From Nocardia brasiliensis IFM 10847 (GTDB lineage: Bacteria > Actinomycetota > Actinomycetes > Mycobacteriales > Mycobacteriaceae): DNA of 54,261 nucleotides. Shown in pieces: positions 33,196-41,822 of this stretch (position 1 is the stretch's first letter; the number at the start of each line of letters is the position of its first letter). The notes beneath the pieces are model-generated. The model did not search any database and was not told the DNA's origin. It worked only from the letters and a program-made list of their open reading frames with translations. Position numbers and translations under genes: made by a program. Location: contig NZ_BAUA01000120.1 in assembly GCF_000710915.1 (NCBI RefSeq), forward strand, positions 1-54,261, read 5' to 3'.

Positions 33196-34041
33196 GTGAC
33201 CGGCCATCCGGTGGGCGCCGTCGCCTGCGCACTGCTCGCCGCGCTGTTCTTCGCCGTGGCGGCGGTGGCGCAGCAGCGGGCGGCCGCGGCGGTGCCCGAC
33301 GATGTGCCGCTCGTCCGGGCGCTGTTGAGCAATCCGCGGTGGTGGGCCGGTGTGGTCGGCGATATCGGCGGCTACGCGATGCAGGTGGCCGCGCTCGCAC
33401 TGGGCGCGGTCCTGCTCGTACAACCGATCCTGGTGAGCGCCTTGGTGTTCGCGCTACCGCTGGCCGCGCGGCTGAACGAACGCCGAATCTCGGCCCGCAC
33501 CTGGGCGATCGCGCTCGCACTGGTGGCCGCACTGGTCGTGTTTCTGGTCGTCGGTAACCCGTCCGAGGGGAATACCACTGCACCGCTGCATGATTGGCTG
33601 ATCCCGCTGGTCGTCCTGGTGGCCCTGGCAGGTATCGCGGTCGCGGTCGGCCTCCGATCCGCCGATACCGGCCGGCGCGCACTGCTGCTCGGCGCCGCGA
33701 GTGGTTCGCTCTACGGCTTGGCCGCCGCGCTCACCTCTTACGTCACGGATCTGTTCGAACACGGCCCGCTCGAGGTGCTGACCAGCTGGCAGACCTGGGC
33801 GCTGATCGCCGCCGGGATAGCCGGGGTCTACCTGCAGCAGAAGGCATTCCAAGCCGGTTCGCTCGCGGCATCGCTGCCCGCGGTCACCATCGCCGAGCCA
33901 CTCGCGGCGGCCTTCGTCGGCGTCACCGTGCTCGACGAGCGCTTCCGCACCAACGGTTTCGGGTTGCTGGTCACCGTGCTGGCCGTGCTCGTCATGTGCG
34001 GCGCCACGATCAGCCTGTCGCGCTCGCAGGCCGCGGCCTGA
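33196..34041 (+). CDS. DMT-superfamily membrane transporter
   Basis: A 281-residue integral membrane protein with about nine to ten hydrophobic helices in two repeats (first FFAVAAVAQQRAAAA, second ALLLGAASGSLYGLAAALTSY), characteristic of EamA/DMT or NIPA-like transporters. The closing EPLAAAFVGVTVLDERF segment is typical. The substrate is unknown. It begins only 5 bp after the helicase stop, so the two are likely co-transcribed although unrelated in function. Confidence 0.85.
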   Translation: MTGHPVGAVACALLAALFFAVAAVAQQRAAAAVPDDVPLVRALLSNPRWWAGVVGDIGGYAMQVAALALGAVLLVQPILVSALVFALPLAARLNERRISARTWAIALALVAALVVFLVVGNPSEGNTTAPLHDWLIPLVVLVALAGIAVAVGLRSADTGRRALLLGAASGSLYGLAAALTSYVTDLFEHGPLEVLTSWQTWALIAAGIAGVYLQQKAFQAGSLAASLPAVTIAEPLAAAFVGVTVLDERFRTNGFGLLVTVLAVLVMCGATISLSRSQAAA

Positions 34042-34151
34042 CTCAGCACAGCTCACACCGTCCGGGCGCACCGCGACACGCCCGAGGCGCGGGTTGTGAG
34101 GTTCGTCTCGGCCGAATGCCGGCGGATTGCGCACCACCGCCCGGACTTGGT

Positions 34152-34157
34152 TATCAT
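34152..34157 (+). promoter_or_regulatory. -10 hexamer of leaderless guaB1
   Basis: TATCAT ends seven bases before the GTG at 34165. No Shine-Dalgarno sequence is seen and the spacing fits transcription from the start codon. Confidence 0.55.
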
Positions 34158-34164
34158 CGGTTAA

Positions 34165-35601
34165 GTGCAGTTTCTCCCTGGCCATCAGCCGCCGTATGAC
34201 CTGACCTACGACGACATCTTTCTCGTCCCCAACCGGACGGATGTCGCCTCCAGGTTCGATGTCGACCTCTCCACCGTCGACGGCACCGGCACCACCATTC
34301 CCATCGTCGTGGCCAATATGACCGCGGTCGCGGGACGCCGCATGGCCGAGACCGTCGCCCGTCGCGGCGGCATCGTCGTGTTGCCGCAGGATCTGCCGAT
34401 CAGCGCGGCCGCCGACACCATCGCCTTCGTCAAGAGCCGCTCGCTCACCGCCGACACCCCGGTCACCCTCGATCCGGAGCGCTCGGTGTCCGAGGCCGTC
34501 GCCCTGATGCACAAGCGCGCCCACGGCGCCGTCGTCGTGGTCGAGGCGGGCCGCCCGGTCGGCGTCGTCACCGAGGCCTCGTGCACCGATGTCGACCGCT
34601 TCGCCCGGCTGCGCGACGTCGCGATCACCGATTTCGTCCAGGCTCCGGCCAGCACCTCACCGCGCGAAATCTTCGAGCTGCTCGAGGCCGGGCACGCCCA
34701 GCTCGCGGTGCTCACTGCCGCGGACGGCACCCTGGCCGGCGTGATGACCCGCACCGGTTCGGTGCGCGCCGGGATCTACCAACCCGCCGTCGACGACCGC
34801 AACCAGCTGCGCGTCGCCGCCGCGGTGGGCATCAACGGCGACGTGGTCGCCAAGGCCAAGGCCCTCGTCGACGCCGGCGCCGACGTGCTGGTCATGGACA
34901 CCGCGCACGGCCACCAGGCCAAGATGCTCGAATCCCTCAGCGCCGTGCGCGATCTCGCCCTCGGCGTGCCGCTGGTTGCGGGCAATGTGGTCTCCGCGCA
35001 GGGCACCCGTGACCTCGCCGCCGCAGGCGCCGACATCATCAAGGTCGGAGTCGGCCCCGGCGCCATGTGCACCACCCGCATGATGACCGGCGTCGGCCGC
35101 CCGCAGTTCTCCGCGGTGGCCGAATGCGCTGCCGCCGCAAAGGAACTCGGCGTGCACATCTGGGCGGACGGCGGCGTGCGGCACCCGCGCGACGTCGCCC
35201 TCGCGCTGGCCGCGGGCGCGTCCAACGTGATGATCGGCTCCTGGTTCGCCGGCACTTACGAGTCCCCGGGCGACCTGCGCGTCGACCGCGACGGCAACGC
35301 GTACAAGGAAAGCTTCGGCATGGCCTCCAAGCGCGCCGTCGCCGCGCGTACCGCCTCCGACAGCGGCTTCGACCGCGCCCGCAAGGCCCTGTTCGAGGAG
35401 GGCATCTCCAGCTCGCGTATGCGGCTGGACCCCGAACGCCCGGGCGTCGAGGACCTCATCGACCACATTTGCTCCGGCGTGCGCAGCGCGTGCACCTACG
35501 CGGGTGCGCGCAGTCTCGCGGAACTGCACGACAAGGCAGTGCTCGGTGTGCAGTCGGCCGCCGGATTCGCCGAGGGCCGGCCGCTGCCCAGCGGTTGGTG
35601 A
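34165..35601 (+). CDS. guaB1: GuaB1 family IMPDH-related protein (probable GMP reductase)
   Basis: A 478-residue TIM-barrel enzyme with an inserted CBS pair (about residues 95-205). The catalytic loop GPGAMCTTRMMTGVG carries the active cysteine, and DGGVRHPRDVALALAAGASNVMIGSWFAG is the phosphate-binding part. GuaB1 of mycobacteria has been shown to work as a GMP reductase (GMP to IMP) rather than an IMP dehydrogenase; the same activity is expected here. It keeps the neighbourhood seen in M. tuberculosis (Rv1843c with CBS/CNNM proteins next to it). The GTG start is supported by the -10 hexamer at 34152. Confidence 0.93.
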   Translation: MQFLPGHQPPYDLTYDDIFLVPNRTDVASRFDVDLSTVDGTGTTIPIVVANMTAVAGRRMAETVARRGGIVVLPQDLPISAAADTIAFVKSRSLTADTPVTLDPERSVSEAVALMHKRAHGAVVVVEAGRPVGVVTEASCTDVDRFARLRDVAITDFVQAPASTSPREIFELLEAGHAQLAVLTAADGTLAGVMTRTGSVRAGIYQPAVDDRNQLRVAAAVGINGDVVAKAKALVDAGADVLVMDTAHGHQAKMLESLSAVRDLALGVPLVAGNVVSAQGTRDLAAAGADIIKVGVGPGAMCTTRMMTGVGRPQFSAVAECAAAAKELGVHIWADGGVRHPRDVALALAAGASNVMIGSWFAGTYESPGDLRVDRDGNAYKESFGMASKRAVAARTASDSGFDRARKALFEEGISSSRMRLDPERPGVEDLIDHICSGVRSACTYAGARSLAELHDKAVLGVQSAAGFAEGRPLPSGW

Positions 35602-35623
35602 GCACCGTTCCCTGAGACACCCG

Positions 35624-35655
35624 CCCGGCACGGCGTCCGACACGCCCGTGCCGGG
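35624..35655 (+). terminator. guaB1: First guaB1 terminator hairpin
   Basis: CCCGGCACGG (35624-35633) pairs perfectly with CCGTGCCGGG (35646-35655) around a 12-base loop, 22 bp after the guaB1 stop. Confidence 0.75.
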
Positions 35656-35661
35656 ACACCC

Positions 35662-35693
35662 ACCGGCCCACGCGTTCCACGACGTGGGCCGGT
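35662..35693 (+). terminator. guaB1: Second guaB1 terminator hairpin
   Basis: ACCGGCCCACG (35662-35672) pairs perfectly with CGTGGGCCGGT (35683-35693) around a 10-base loop, only six bases after the first hairpin. Its last base begins TAACAT, a possible -10 for the downstream operon. Confidence 0.75.
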
Positions 35694-35749
35694 AACATGG
35701 GAGTTGCCGGCCTCCGGCAGCACATCACCGGCTTCGCGAAAGGATCCAG

Positions 35750-35899
35750 TTGTCACCCGCGTCCAAGGGCGCAGCACAGGAGGGCTCCTCTACCGAGCCG
35801 GGTGACAAACCCGGCGTCCTCCTACTCCCCCGCGTCCTCCGAGTCCGAGCTCCATTCCCGATCGGCGGGTCTCCGGCCATCAGGTGGTGCCGACGATGA
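35750..35899 (+). CDS. Possible 49-aa leader ORF upstream of the CNNM gene
   Basis: A TTG-initiated frame with AAAGGA five bases upstream encodes 49 residues (begins MSPASKGAAQEG, ends IRWCRR) and stops at a TGA that overlaps the next gene's ATG (ATGA). Overlap and ribosome site suggest translational coupling. Against it: the start is TTG, third-position G+C is close to the genomic average rather than coding-like, and several codons are rare. No family recognised. Probability of being a real peptide is low to moderate. Confidence 0.25.
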   Translation: MSPASKGAAQEGSSTEPGDKPGVLLLPRVLRVRAPFPIGGSPAIRWCRR

Positions 35900-37338
35900 C
35901 CGTCGCGCTCACCGTGCTCAGTTTGCTCGGATTCATCGCTCTCACGGCAGGCACCGCGCTCTTCGTCGCCGCCGAATTCTCCCTCACCGCCCTGGAACGC
36001 AGCACCGTCGAAGCGCACGCGCGCGAGGGTGACGTCCGGGCTCGCATGGTCCGCCAAGCGCATCGCACGCTTTCGTTCCAGTTGTCCGGCGCCCAGCTCG
36101 GCATCACGATCACCACGCTGATCACCGGTTATATCGCCGAACCAGTGCTCGCCCGGCTGCTCGATCCGCTGTTCACCGGCCTCGGGCTCAGCGACGGCGC
36201 CGCCCGCGGTCTCTCGCTCGCGCTGGCGCTCGTACTGGCCACGTCGCTGTCGATGATCTACGGCGAACTGGTGCCCAAGAACATCGCCATCTCCAAACCG
36301 CTGGCCACCGCACGCGTCACCGCCGCGCCCATGGTCGCGTTCTCGGTGGTGTTCAAATGGCTGATCCACTTCCTCAACAACACCGCCAACTGGGTGGTGC
36401 GCCGCTTCGGCGTCGAACCCGCCGAGGAATTGCGTTCCGCGCGTTCGCCGCAGGAACTCGGCTCGCTGGTCCGCACGTCCGCACTGCGCGGCGCGCTGGA
36501 CTCGCGCACGGCGCAGGTCATCGACCGCTCGCTGCAATTCGGTGAGCGCAGCGCCGAGGAACTGATGACCCCGCGGGTGAAGATCGAATCGCTGGACAAA
36601 CTCGATACCATCGCCGACCTCATCGAGGCCGCCGGCCGCACGGGCTACTCGCGGTTCCCGGTGATCGACGGCGATCTGGACAACACGCTCGGCGTGGTGC
36701 ACGTCAAACAGGCGTTCACCCATCCGGCGGGGGTCCGGCGGACCGTCCCGTTGCAGATGCTGGCCCATCCCGTGCCGATCGTGCCCGCGAGCCTGGACGG
36801 CGACGAGGTGCTCGAACGCATCCGCGCCGACGGCATGCAGGTCGCGCTGGTGGTCGACGAATACGGCGGCACCGCGGGCATCGTCACCATGGAGGACATC
36901 ATCGAGGAGATCCTCGGCGACGTCCGCGACGAGCACGACGAGGAAGAACTCGACGTGCGCCGCGTCTCCGACGGCTGGGACTGCTCGGGTCTGCTGCGCA
37001 TCGACGAGGTGTCCAGAGCCACCGGATACGACGCGCCCGAGGGCGAATACGAAACACTCGGCGGCCTGGTGCTCACCCGTCTCGGCCGCATCCCGGAGCC
37101 GGGCGACGAGGTGCTGTTGCCCAATCCCCGTTCCCAGCAATGGTCTTCAGAGGATTCACCGGCTTCCGGTGGCTGGATCGCGCGGGTGGAACGCATGGAC
37201 GGCCGCCGCATCGACCGGGTCCGGTTGATCCCGGTCGCCCCGGAGGAGCTCGCGCTGCGGCGCTTCCAGCACGAGGAGACCGCCCCGGCCGAGTCCGGCC
37301 CGACGGCAGATCGCGAACAGGAGCACAGTCATGGGTGA
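35896..37338 (+). CDS. CNNM/CorC-type membrane protein (DUF21-CBS-CorC_HlyC)
   Basis: A 480-residue protein of the 'hemolysin'/CNNM family, members of which are linked to magnesium and cobalt efflux. The N-terminal DUF21 domain has the signature ALFVAAEFSLTALERSTVEA and GAQLGITITTLITGYIAEPV plus YGELVPKNIAI. A CBS pair follows at about 210-340 (VVDEYGGTAGIVTMEDIIEEILGDV). A C-terminal CorC_HlyC domain is present at about 350-430 (YETLGGLVLTRLGRIPEPGDEV). The ATG at 35896 is preferred, with AGGTGG nine bases upstream; GTG at 35884 is possible. It overlaps the next paralogue by 8 bp. Confidence 0.92.
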   Translation: MTVALTVLSLLGFIALTAGTALFVAAEFSLTALERSTVEAHAREGDVRARMVRQAHRTLSFQLSGAQLGITITTLITGYIAEPVLARLLDPLFTGLGLSDGAARGLSLALALVLATSLSMIYGELVPKNIAISKPLATARVTAAPMVAFSVVFKWLIHFLNNTANWVVRRFGVEPAEELRSARSPQELGSLVRTSALRGALDSRTAQVIDRSLQFGERSAEELMTPRVKIESLDKLDTIADLIEAAGRTGYSRFPVIDGDLDNTLGVVHVKQAFTHPAGVRRTVPLQMLAHPVPIVPASLDGDEVLERIRADGMQVALVVDEYGGTAGIVTMEDIIEEILGDVRDEHDEEELDVRRVSDGWDCSGLLRIDEVSRATGYDAPEGEYETLGGLVLTRLGRIPEPGDEVLLPNPRSQQWSSEDSPASGGWIARVERMDGRRIDRVRLIPVAPEELALRRFQHEETAPAESGPTADREQEHSHG

Positions 37339-38395
37339 CCTGTTCGGCGTGCTGCTCACCGTGGTGCTGCTCGCCAGTAACGCCTTCTTCGTCGCCGCCG
37401 AATTCGCCTTGATCTCGGCCCGCCGGGACCGGCTCGAAGCGCTGGCCGCGCAAGGAAAACGTAATGCCGACACCGTAATTCGGGCAGGCGAGAACCTGTC
37501 GATGATGCTCGCCGCGGCGCAGCTCGGCATCACCATCTGCTCCATCCTGCTCGGCCGGGTCGGCGAGCCCGCGGTGGCGCATCTGCTGGAGGGCCCGTTC
37601 GAGTTCCTCGGCTTGCCCGAACAGCTGCTGCACCCGGTGGCTTTCGCGATCGCGCTCGCCATCGTGGTGATCCTGCACATCCTGTTCGGCGAGATGATTC
37701 CGAAGAACATCGCGCTGGCGGGCCCGGAACGCAGTGCGCTGCTGCTGGTTCCGGTGCACCTGATGTGGTTGCGTTTGGCGCGTCCGCTCATCGCGGTCTA
37801 CAACCTGGCCGCGAACCTCACGCTGCGCATGGTCCGGATCGAGCCCAAGGACGAACTGGAAGCGACCGTCTCTTCCGTCGAACTCGCCGAGATGATCGGC
37901 GAATCCCGCTCGGAGGGCCTGCTCGACGAGGAGGAGCACCGCCGGCTCACCCAGGCGCTCGGTACCAGCGACCGCGTGGTCACCGATGTGATGGTGTCGC
38001 TGGCGACCACCCGCACGGTGCCGTTGCGGGGCAGCGGAACCACGCTGGGCGATATCGAATCCGCCGTCGCCGAAACCGGTTTCTCCCGCTATCCGGTGCA
38101 GGCGAGCGACGGTTCGCTGGTCGGCTACCTGCACGTCAAGGACGTGCTGGACAAGGTCGCCGACGAGACGGCGGGGCCGGAGACGCCGATACCCCGCACC
38201 GATATCCGGCCGTTGCCGACCGTCAGCATGCACACGCCGCTGTACGAGGCGCTGGCCCGGTTACGGCGCACCAACAGTCACCTGGGGCGCGTCGTGGACA
38301 CCCGCGGCAACACCACCGGCATCGTGGCGTTGGAGGATCTGGTGGAGGAGTTCGTCGGCACGGTCCGCGACGGAACGCACCGGATCATCGAATGA
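37331..38395 (+). CDS. CNNM/CorC-type membrane protein, short paralogue
   Basis: A 354-residue paralogue of the preceding protein: DUF21 membrane domain (FFVAAEFALISARRDRLEAL, FGEMIPKNIALAG) and a CBS pair ending in TGIVALEDLVEEFVGTVRD. Unlike its neighbour it stops right after the CBS pair and lacks the CorC_HlyC domain. The two may work as a heteromer. M. tuberculosis Rv1841c/Rv1842c form a comparable pair next to guaB1. It is coupled on both sides: an 8-bp overlap upstream and ATGA downstream. Confidence 0.92.
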   Translation: MGDLFGVLLTVVLLASNAFFVAAEFALISARRDRLEALAAQGKRNADTVIRAGENLSMMLAAAQLGITICSILLGRVGEPAVAHLLEGPFEFLGLPEQLLHPVAFAIALAIVVILHILFGEMIPKNIALAGPERSALLLVPVHLMWLRLARPLIAVYNLAANLTLRMVRIEPKDELEATVSSVELAEMIGESRSEGLLDEEEHRRLTQALGTSDRVVTDVMVSLATTRTVPLRGSGTTLGDIESAVAETGFSRYPVQASDGSLVGYLHVKDVLDKVADETAGPETPIPRTDIRPLPTVSMHTPLYEALARLRRTNSHLGRVVDTRGNTTGIVALEDLVEEFVGTVRDGTHRIIE

Positions 38396-39315
38396 GTTCT
38401 CGGTACGGCGTTTTCGCCAGTTCGGCGATGAGCACGGGTGCGACGACGGTGCTCCCCGAGCACGAGTGGCGCGCTGCGGCGGCCGCGCACCTCGACCGCC
38501 TCGATGCGCTCGTCGGCCCGTATCTCGAACGGCGCGCGTCGGGTTCGACGCATCCGGTGATCGATTTTCTGTTCACCTACTACGGGCACAAACCCGCGCA
38601 GTTGCGACGCTGGCATCCCGGCTTCGGCATCGCGCTGGCGGGTGCCCGCGAATACGACGGCGCCCGCGGCTATCACCGGGTCGGTGCGGCGCACACCGCC
38701 GACCCGGCGTACCTCACGCGCCGCCGCGACACCCTCGGATTCATCGCGAAGTTGTTGCGCGCCACCGCGGCTCGCCCCGCGCAGCTGTCCTGCTTCGGGC
38801 TGCACGAGTGGGCGATGGTGTACCGCACCGACGATATCCGGCACCAGCAGGTGCCGCTGCGGCTGGGCCACGCGGGCACCGATGCCGTCGTCGAGTCGAT
38901 GTCGTTGCGCTGCACCCATTTCGACGCGTTCCGCTTCTTCACCCCGGCGGCGGTGGGCCGCAACGCCGAACCGCTCACCCGCGCCGACCAAGTGCGCCGC
39001 GAGCAGCCCGGCTGCCTGCACGCGAACATGGATCTCTACAAGTGGAGTTTCAAGCTGGCCCCGCTGGTCTCGTCCCGGCTGATGCTGGACTGCTTCGAGC
39101 TGGCCTGCGCCGCGCGCGAACTCGATATGCGGGCCAGTCCCTACGATCTGTCTGAGTACGGCTACGCGCCGGTGCGCATCGAGACCCCGGCCGGGCGCGC
39201 GGAGTACGCCAGGGCCCAGTCTGCGCTGGCTGACCGTTCAGCCGAGTTACGCGGCGTTCTGCTCGGGGTCTGCGATGAGCTGCTGACCCAGGAAACGCAG
39301 CTCACCAGCAACTGA
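38392..39315 (+). CDS. Conserved actinobacterial protein, often labelled 3-methyladenine DNA glycosylase
   Basis: A 307-residue soluble protein. Homologues in actinobacteria are commonly annotated as 3-methyladenine DNA glycosylase, but I see no helix-hairpin-helix motif or AlkA/Tag/Mpg signature, so the label is unproven. Conserved-looking blocks are FLFTYYGHKPAQLRRWHPG, FGLHEWAMVYR and HANMDLYKWSFKL, rich in His/Trp/Tyr. The ATG overlaps the CNNM stop (ATGA), so it is the last gene of the operon. Function unknown. Confidence 0.8.
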   Translation: MSSRYGVFASSAMSTGATTVLPEHEWRAAAAAHLDRLDALVGPYLERRASGSTHPVIDFLFTYYGHKPAQLRRWHPGFGIALAGAREYDGARGYHRVGAAHTADPAYLTRRRDTLGFIAKLLRATAARPAQLSCFGLHEWAMVYRTDDIRHQQVPLRLGHAGTDAVVESMSLRCTHFDAFRFFTPAAVGRNAEPLTRADQVRREQPGCLHANMDLYKWSFKLAPLVSSRLMLDCFELACAARELDMRASPYDLSEYGYAPVRIETPAGRAEYARAQSALADRSAELRGVLLGVCDELLTQETQLTSN

Positions 39316-39396
39316 ACGCCCGTACCAGATCCCACGTCACGGGACGGCACGCCGCGTGCACTGCCAATTTCCGCGAAACCCTTCCCATAAGTTAAC

Positions 39397-39409
39397 GGTA
39401 GTTACTACC
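39397..39409. promoter_or_regulatory. Inverted repeat upstream of the LVIVD-DUF305 pair
   Basis: GGTAGT-T-ACTACC is a perfect 13-bp dyad 78 bp before the ATG at 39488, in a locally A+T-richer stretch. It is a plausible repressor site; no regulator gene is adjacent. Confidence 0.45.
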
Positions 39410-39487
39410 ATTCAGTCAGTTCGGTCGGCTGTCCCAGTCAGTTTGGGCGACCATGTATCAACTTGCTGAAGGTTGGGGAGTTCGACG

Positions 39488-41062
39488 ATGCGCTCACTGA
39501 CACGCCTGCGCGGCACCAAACCACTGGTGCTCGTCATGGTCGGTCTCGCGGCCGCACTGATGGTGCCGAGCAGTGCGTCGGCCGATCTGCAGTCCGATAT
39601 CCAGACGGCCGTGCAAGAGTTCCTCGACGTCGGCCGCACCGCGGTCCCGCGCGCCGACTGCGGACCGGGTTCGGCGCCGGAGAACGGCATGCAGGGCGAC
39701 GTGACCGCCGCCGACCGGGACAGCGGACGCAGCACGCAGGGTTATCGCTGCAACATGTCGTTCGTCGGCGGCTTCGCCGGCCGCGGTGCGGGCATCACCT
39801 CGACCAGCTTCGAGCACTGCGCCTATATGGGCTCGTTCTTCCCCGGCGACCTGATCAGCGAGGGGCGCGGCGTCCAGGTGCTCGACGTGTCCGACCCGGC
39901 GCACCCGCGCCCGACCGCCACCCTCACCGAACCCGCCATGCTCGCGGGCACCTGGGAGAGCCTGAAGGTCAACACCGCACGAAAACTGCTGGTGGGCACG
40001 GGCGTCCCGGTGGGTACCGGCGTCGGCTACCTCTCGGTCTACGACATCTCCGACTGCGCGCATCCGCGCCTGCTCAACCCGGGCCCCGGCACGAACATGC
40101 TGATGCCGCTGCCGATCACCACGCACGAGGGTGGCTTCTCCCCGGACGGCAACACCTATTGGGCCTCAGGCATCGTCCCCGGTTTCGTCAGCGCGGTCGA
40201 CCTCACCGATCCGGCGAATCCGCGCGTCGTCTGGCAGGGGCTCACCGGTATCGAAGCGCACGGCTTCGGGATCAGCGCCGACGGCAACCGGATGTATCTG
40301 TCCGCGCTCGGCGGCTTCACCGTGCTCGATATCAGCGCGGTGCAGCGCCGCGACCCGAACCCGCAGGTGCACCACATCGGCCGGGTGTTCTGGACCGACG
40401 GCTGGGCCACCCAGCACAGCATTCCCGTGACCTATGGCGGCAAGCCGTATCTGTACACGGTCGACGAAGGCGGTTCCGGCGGTGTGAAACTCATCGATAT
40501 CGCCGACGACACCGCGCCCAAGGTCGCCGCGAAGATCAAGCTGGAAATCAACCTGCCGCAGAATATCGACGCCAATATCGGTTCCTCCATGGGCGGTTCG
40601 GCGTTCGCCTACGAATCGCACTACTGCACCGCCGATCGCCGTGACGATCCCACGGCGCTGGCGTGTGGTTGGATCTCCTCGGGCATCAGGGTTTTCGATA
40701 TCCGGAATCCGCGCGACATCCGCGAGATCGCCTACTACAACCCGCCCGCCCGCACCGGGCAGAACCTCAGCCTGTGGAACTCGCCGCACGCGCTGGCGTC
40801 GATCATCGGTGTGCCGCTGATGAGTACCCCGCCGGCGCTGCGCGCCGTACTGGAGGGCCAGTTCAATCCGCTGGACGCGCTGACCCCGCGCACCGGCAGG
40901 CTGGCCTTCGGCGACGTGTCCACCGACTGGTGCCTCTCGCCACCGGAATGGCGTGGCTCGCAACTGTATGTCACCTGCTCCGACAACGGGTTCATGGTGT
41001 TGCAGCTCGACAACGACGTGTATTCGCCGCCGGCGGACCAAGAGTCGATCGTCGGGTCCTAG
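39488..41062 (+). CDS. Secreted LVIVD-repeat beta-propeller-like protein
   Basis: A 524-residue exported protein. A Sec signal peptide (basic MRSLTRLRGTKP, hydrophobic VLVMVGLAAALMVP, cleavage after SSASA) is followed by repeated strands of the LVIVD type: VQVLDVSDPAHPRPTATL, LSVYDISDCAHPRLL, VSAVDLTDPANPRVV, FTVLDISAVQRRDPN, VKLIDIADDTAPKV and IRVFDIRNPRDIREIAYY, spaced about 50-70 residues. This fits a beta-propeller. Ligand unknown. GGGGAG precedes the ATG by seven bases. It is followed 2 bp later by a DUF305 gene, a pairing common in actinobacteria. Confidence 0.88.
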   Translation: MRSLTRLRGTKPLVLVMVGLAAALMVPSSASADLQSDIQTAVQEFLDVGRTAVPRADCGPGSAPENGMQGDVTAADRDSGRSTQGYRCNMSFVGGFAGRGAGITSTSFEHCAYMGSFFPGDLISEGRGVQVLDVSDPAHPRPTATLTEPAMLAGTWESLKVNTARKLLVGTGVPVGTGVGYLSVYDISDCAHPRLLNPGPGTNMLMPLPITTHEGGFSPDGNTYWASGIVPGFVSAVDLTDPANPRVVWQGLTGIEAHGFGISADGNRMYLSALGGFTVLDISAVQRRDPNPQVHHIGRVFWTDGWATQHSIPVTYGGKPYLYTVDEGGSGGVKLIDIADDTAPKVAAKIKLEINLPQNIDANIGSSMGGSAFAYESHYCTADRRDDPTALACGWISSGIRVFDIRNPRDIREIAYYNPPARTGQNLSLWNSPHALASIIGVPLMSTPPALRAVLEGQFNPLDALTPRTGRLAFGDVSTDWCLSPPEWRGSQLYVTCSDNGFMVLQLDNDVYSPPADQESIVGS

Positions 41063-41064
41063 CC

Positions 41065-41724
41065 GTGCCGCGCTGGATCCGGGGTGCCGCGTTCGTCTCC
41101 GCCGCGTTCGCCCTGCTCGTGCTCGGCGCCGCGTTGCGGCCCCTCGTGCTGCCGGAGAAGCACACGGCGACACCGATTCTCAGCGCGGTGGAGATCGGCT
41201 TCACCCAGGACATGACCGCCCACCACCAGCAGGCGCTGATCATGGTGCAGCGGCTCGACCCCGGCGTCGATCCGACCGTCCTGCGCCTGGCCCAACAGCT
41301 CGACAGCACCCAGCGACTCGAGATCGGCACCATGCTGGGCTGGCTGCGGCTGGCGAACGCCGCACCCATGTCGGCCCGTCCGATGGCCTGGATGCACACG
41401 GACGAGACTGCTACACACCAACATTCGCTGCCGGTCGCGCAGACCGAACCGAAAGCGCCGCCCGGCACCGGGATGCCGGGAATGGCGACCACCACCGAGT
41501 TGGACGCGCTCGCCGCGGCGCGCGGGCGCGACGCCGAAATCCAGTTCCTGCAGTTGATGTATCGCCATCATCGCGGCGGCATCGCCATGGCGCAGGCGGC
41601 CGACCAGCTGCTCACCGCGGGCCCGGTGAAAGAAACCGCGCGCTCGATGGTCCACGGGCAGGCGCAGGAGGCAGGCTTGATGGGGATGCTGCTCGCCGAG
41701 CGCGGAGCCGCTCCCCTGCCCTGA
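41065..41724 (+). CDS. DUF305 family membrane-anchored protein
   Basis: A 219-residue protein with an N-terminal signal anchor (FVSAAFALLVLGAALRPLVL) and a DUF305 ferritin-like helical domain. The two hallmark His clusters are FTQDMTAHHQQALIM and LMYRHHRGGIAMA, and the chain between is rich in His and Met (MAWMHTDETATHQHS, GTGMPGM), suggesting metal, possibly copper, binding. The GTG at 41065 lies 2 bp after the LVIVD stop. The family's biochemical role is unresolved. Confidence 0.88.
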   Translation: MPRWIRGAAFVSAAFALLVLGAALRPLVLPEKHTATPILSAVEIGFTQDMTAHHQQALIMVQRLDPGVDPTVLRLAQQLDSTQRLEIGTMLGWLRLANAAPMSARPMAWMHTDETATHQHSLPVAQTEPKAPPGTGMPGMATTTELDALAAARGRDAEIQFLQLMYRHHRGGIAMAQAADQLLTAGPVKETARSMVHGQAQEAGLMGMLLAERGAAPLP

Positions 41725-41822
41725 TCGGTGCACCAGGACACGAGCCGCAGCGCCGCCGGCCGCGGCACAGGTCAGTGCGCGGCGCAGGTGCAGCCGCCAC
41801 ACAGGGCCGATCGCGGTACGAG

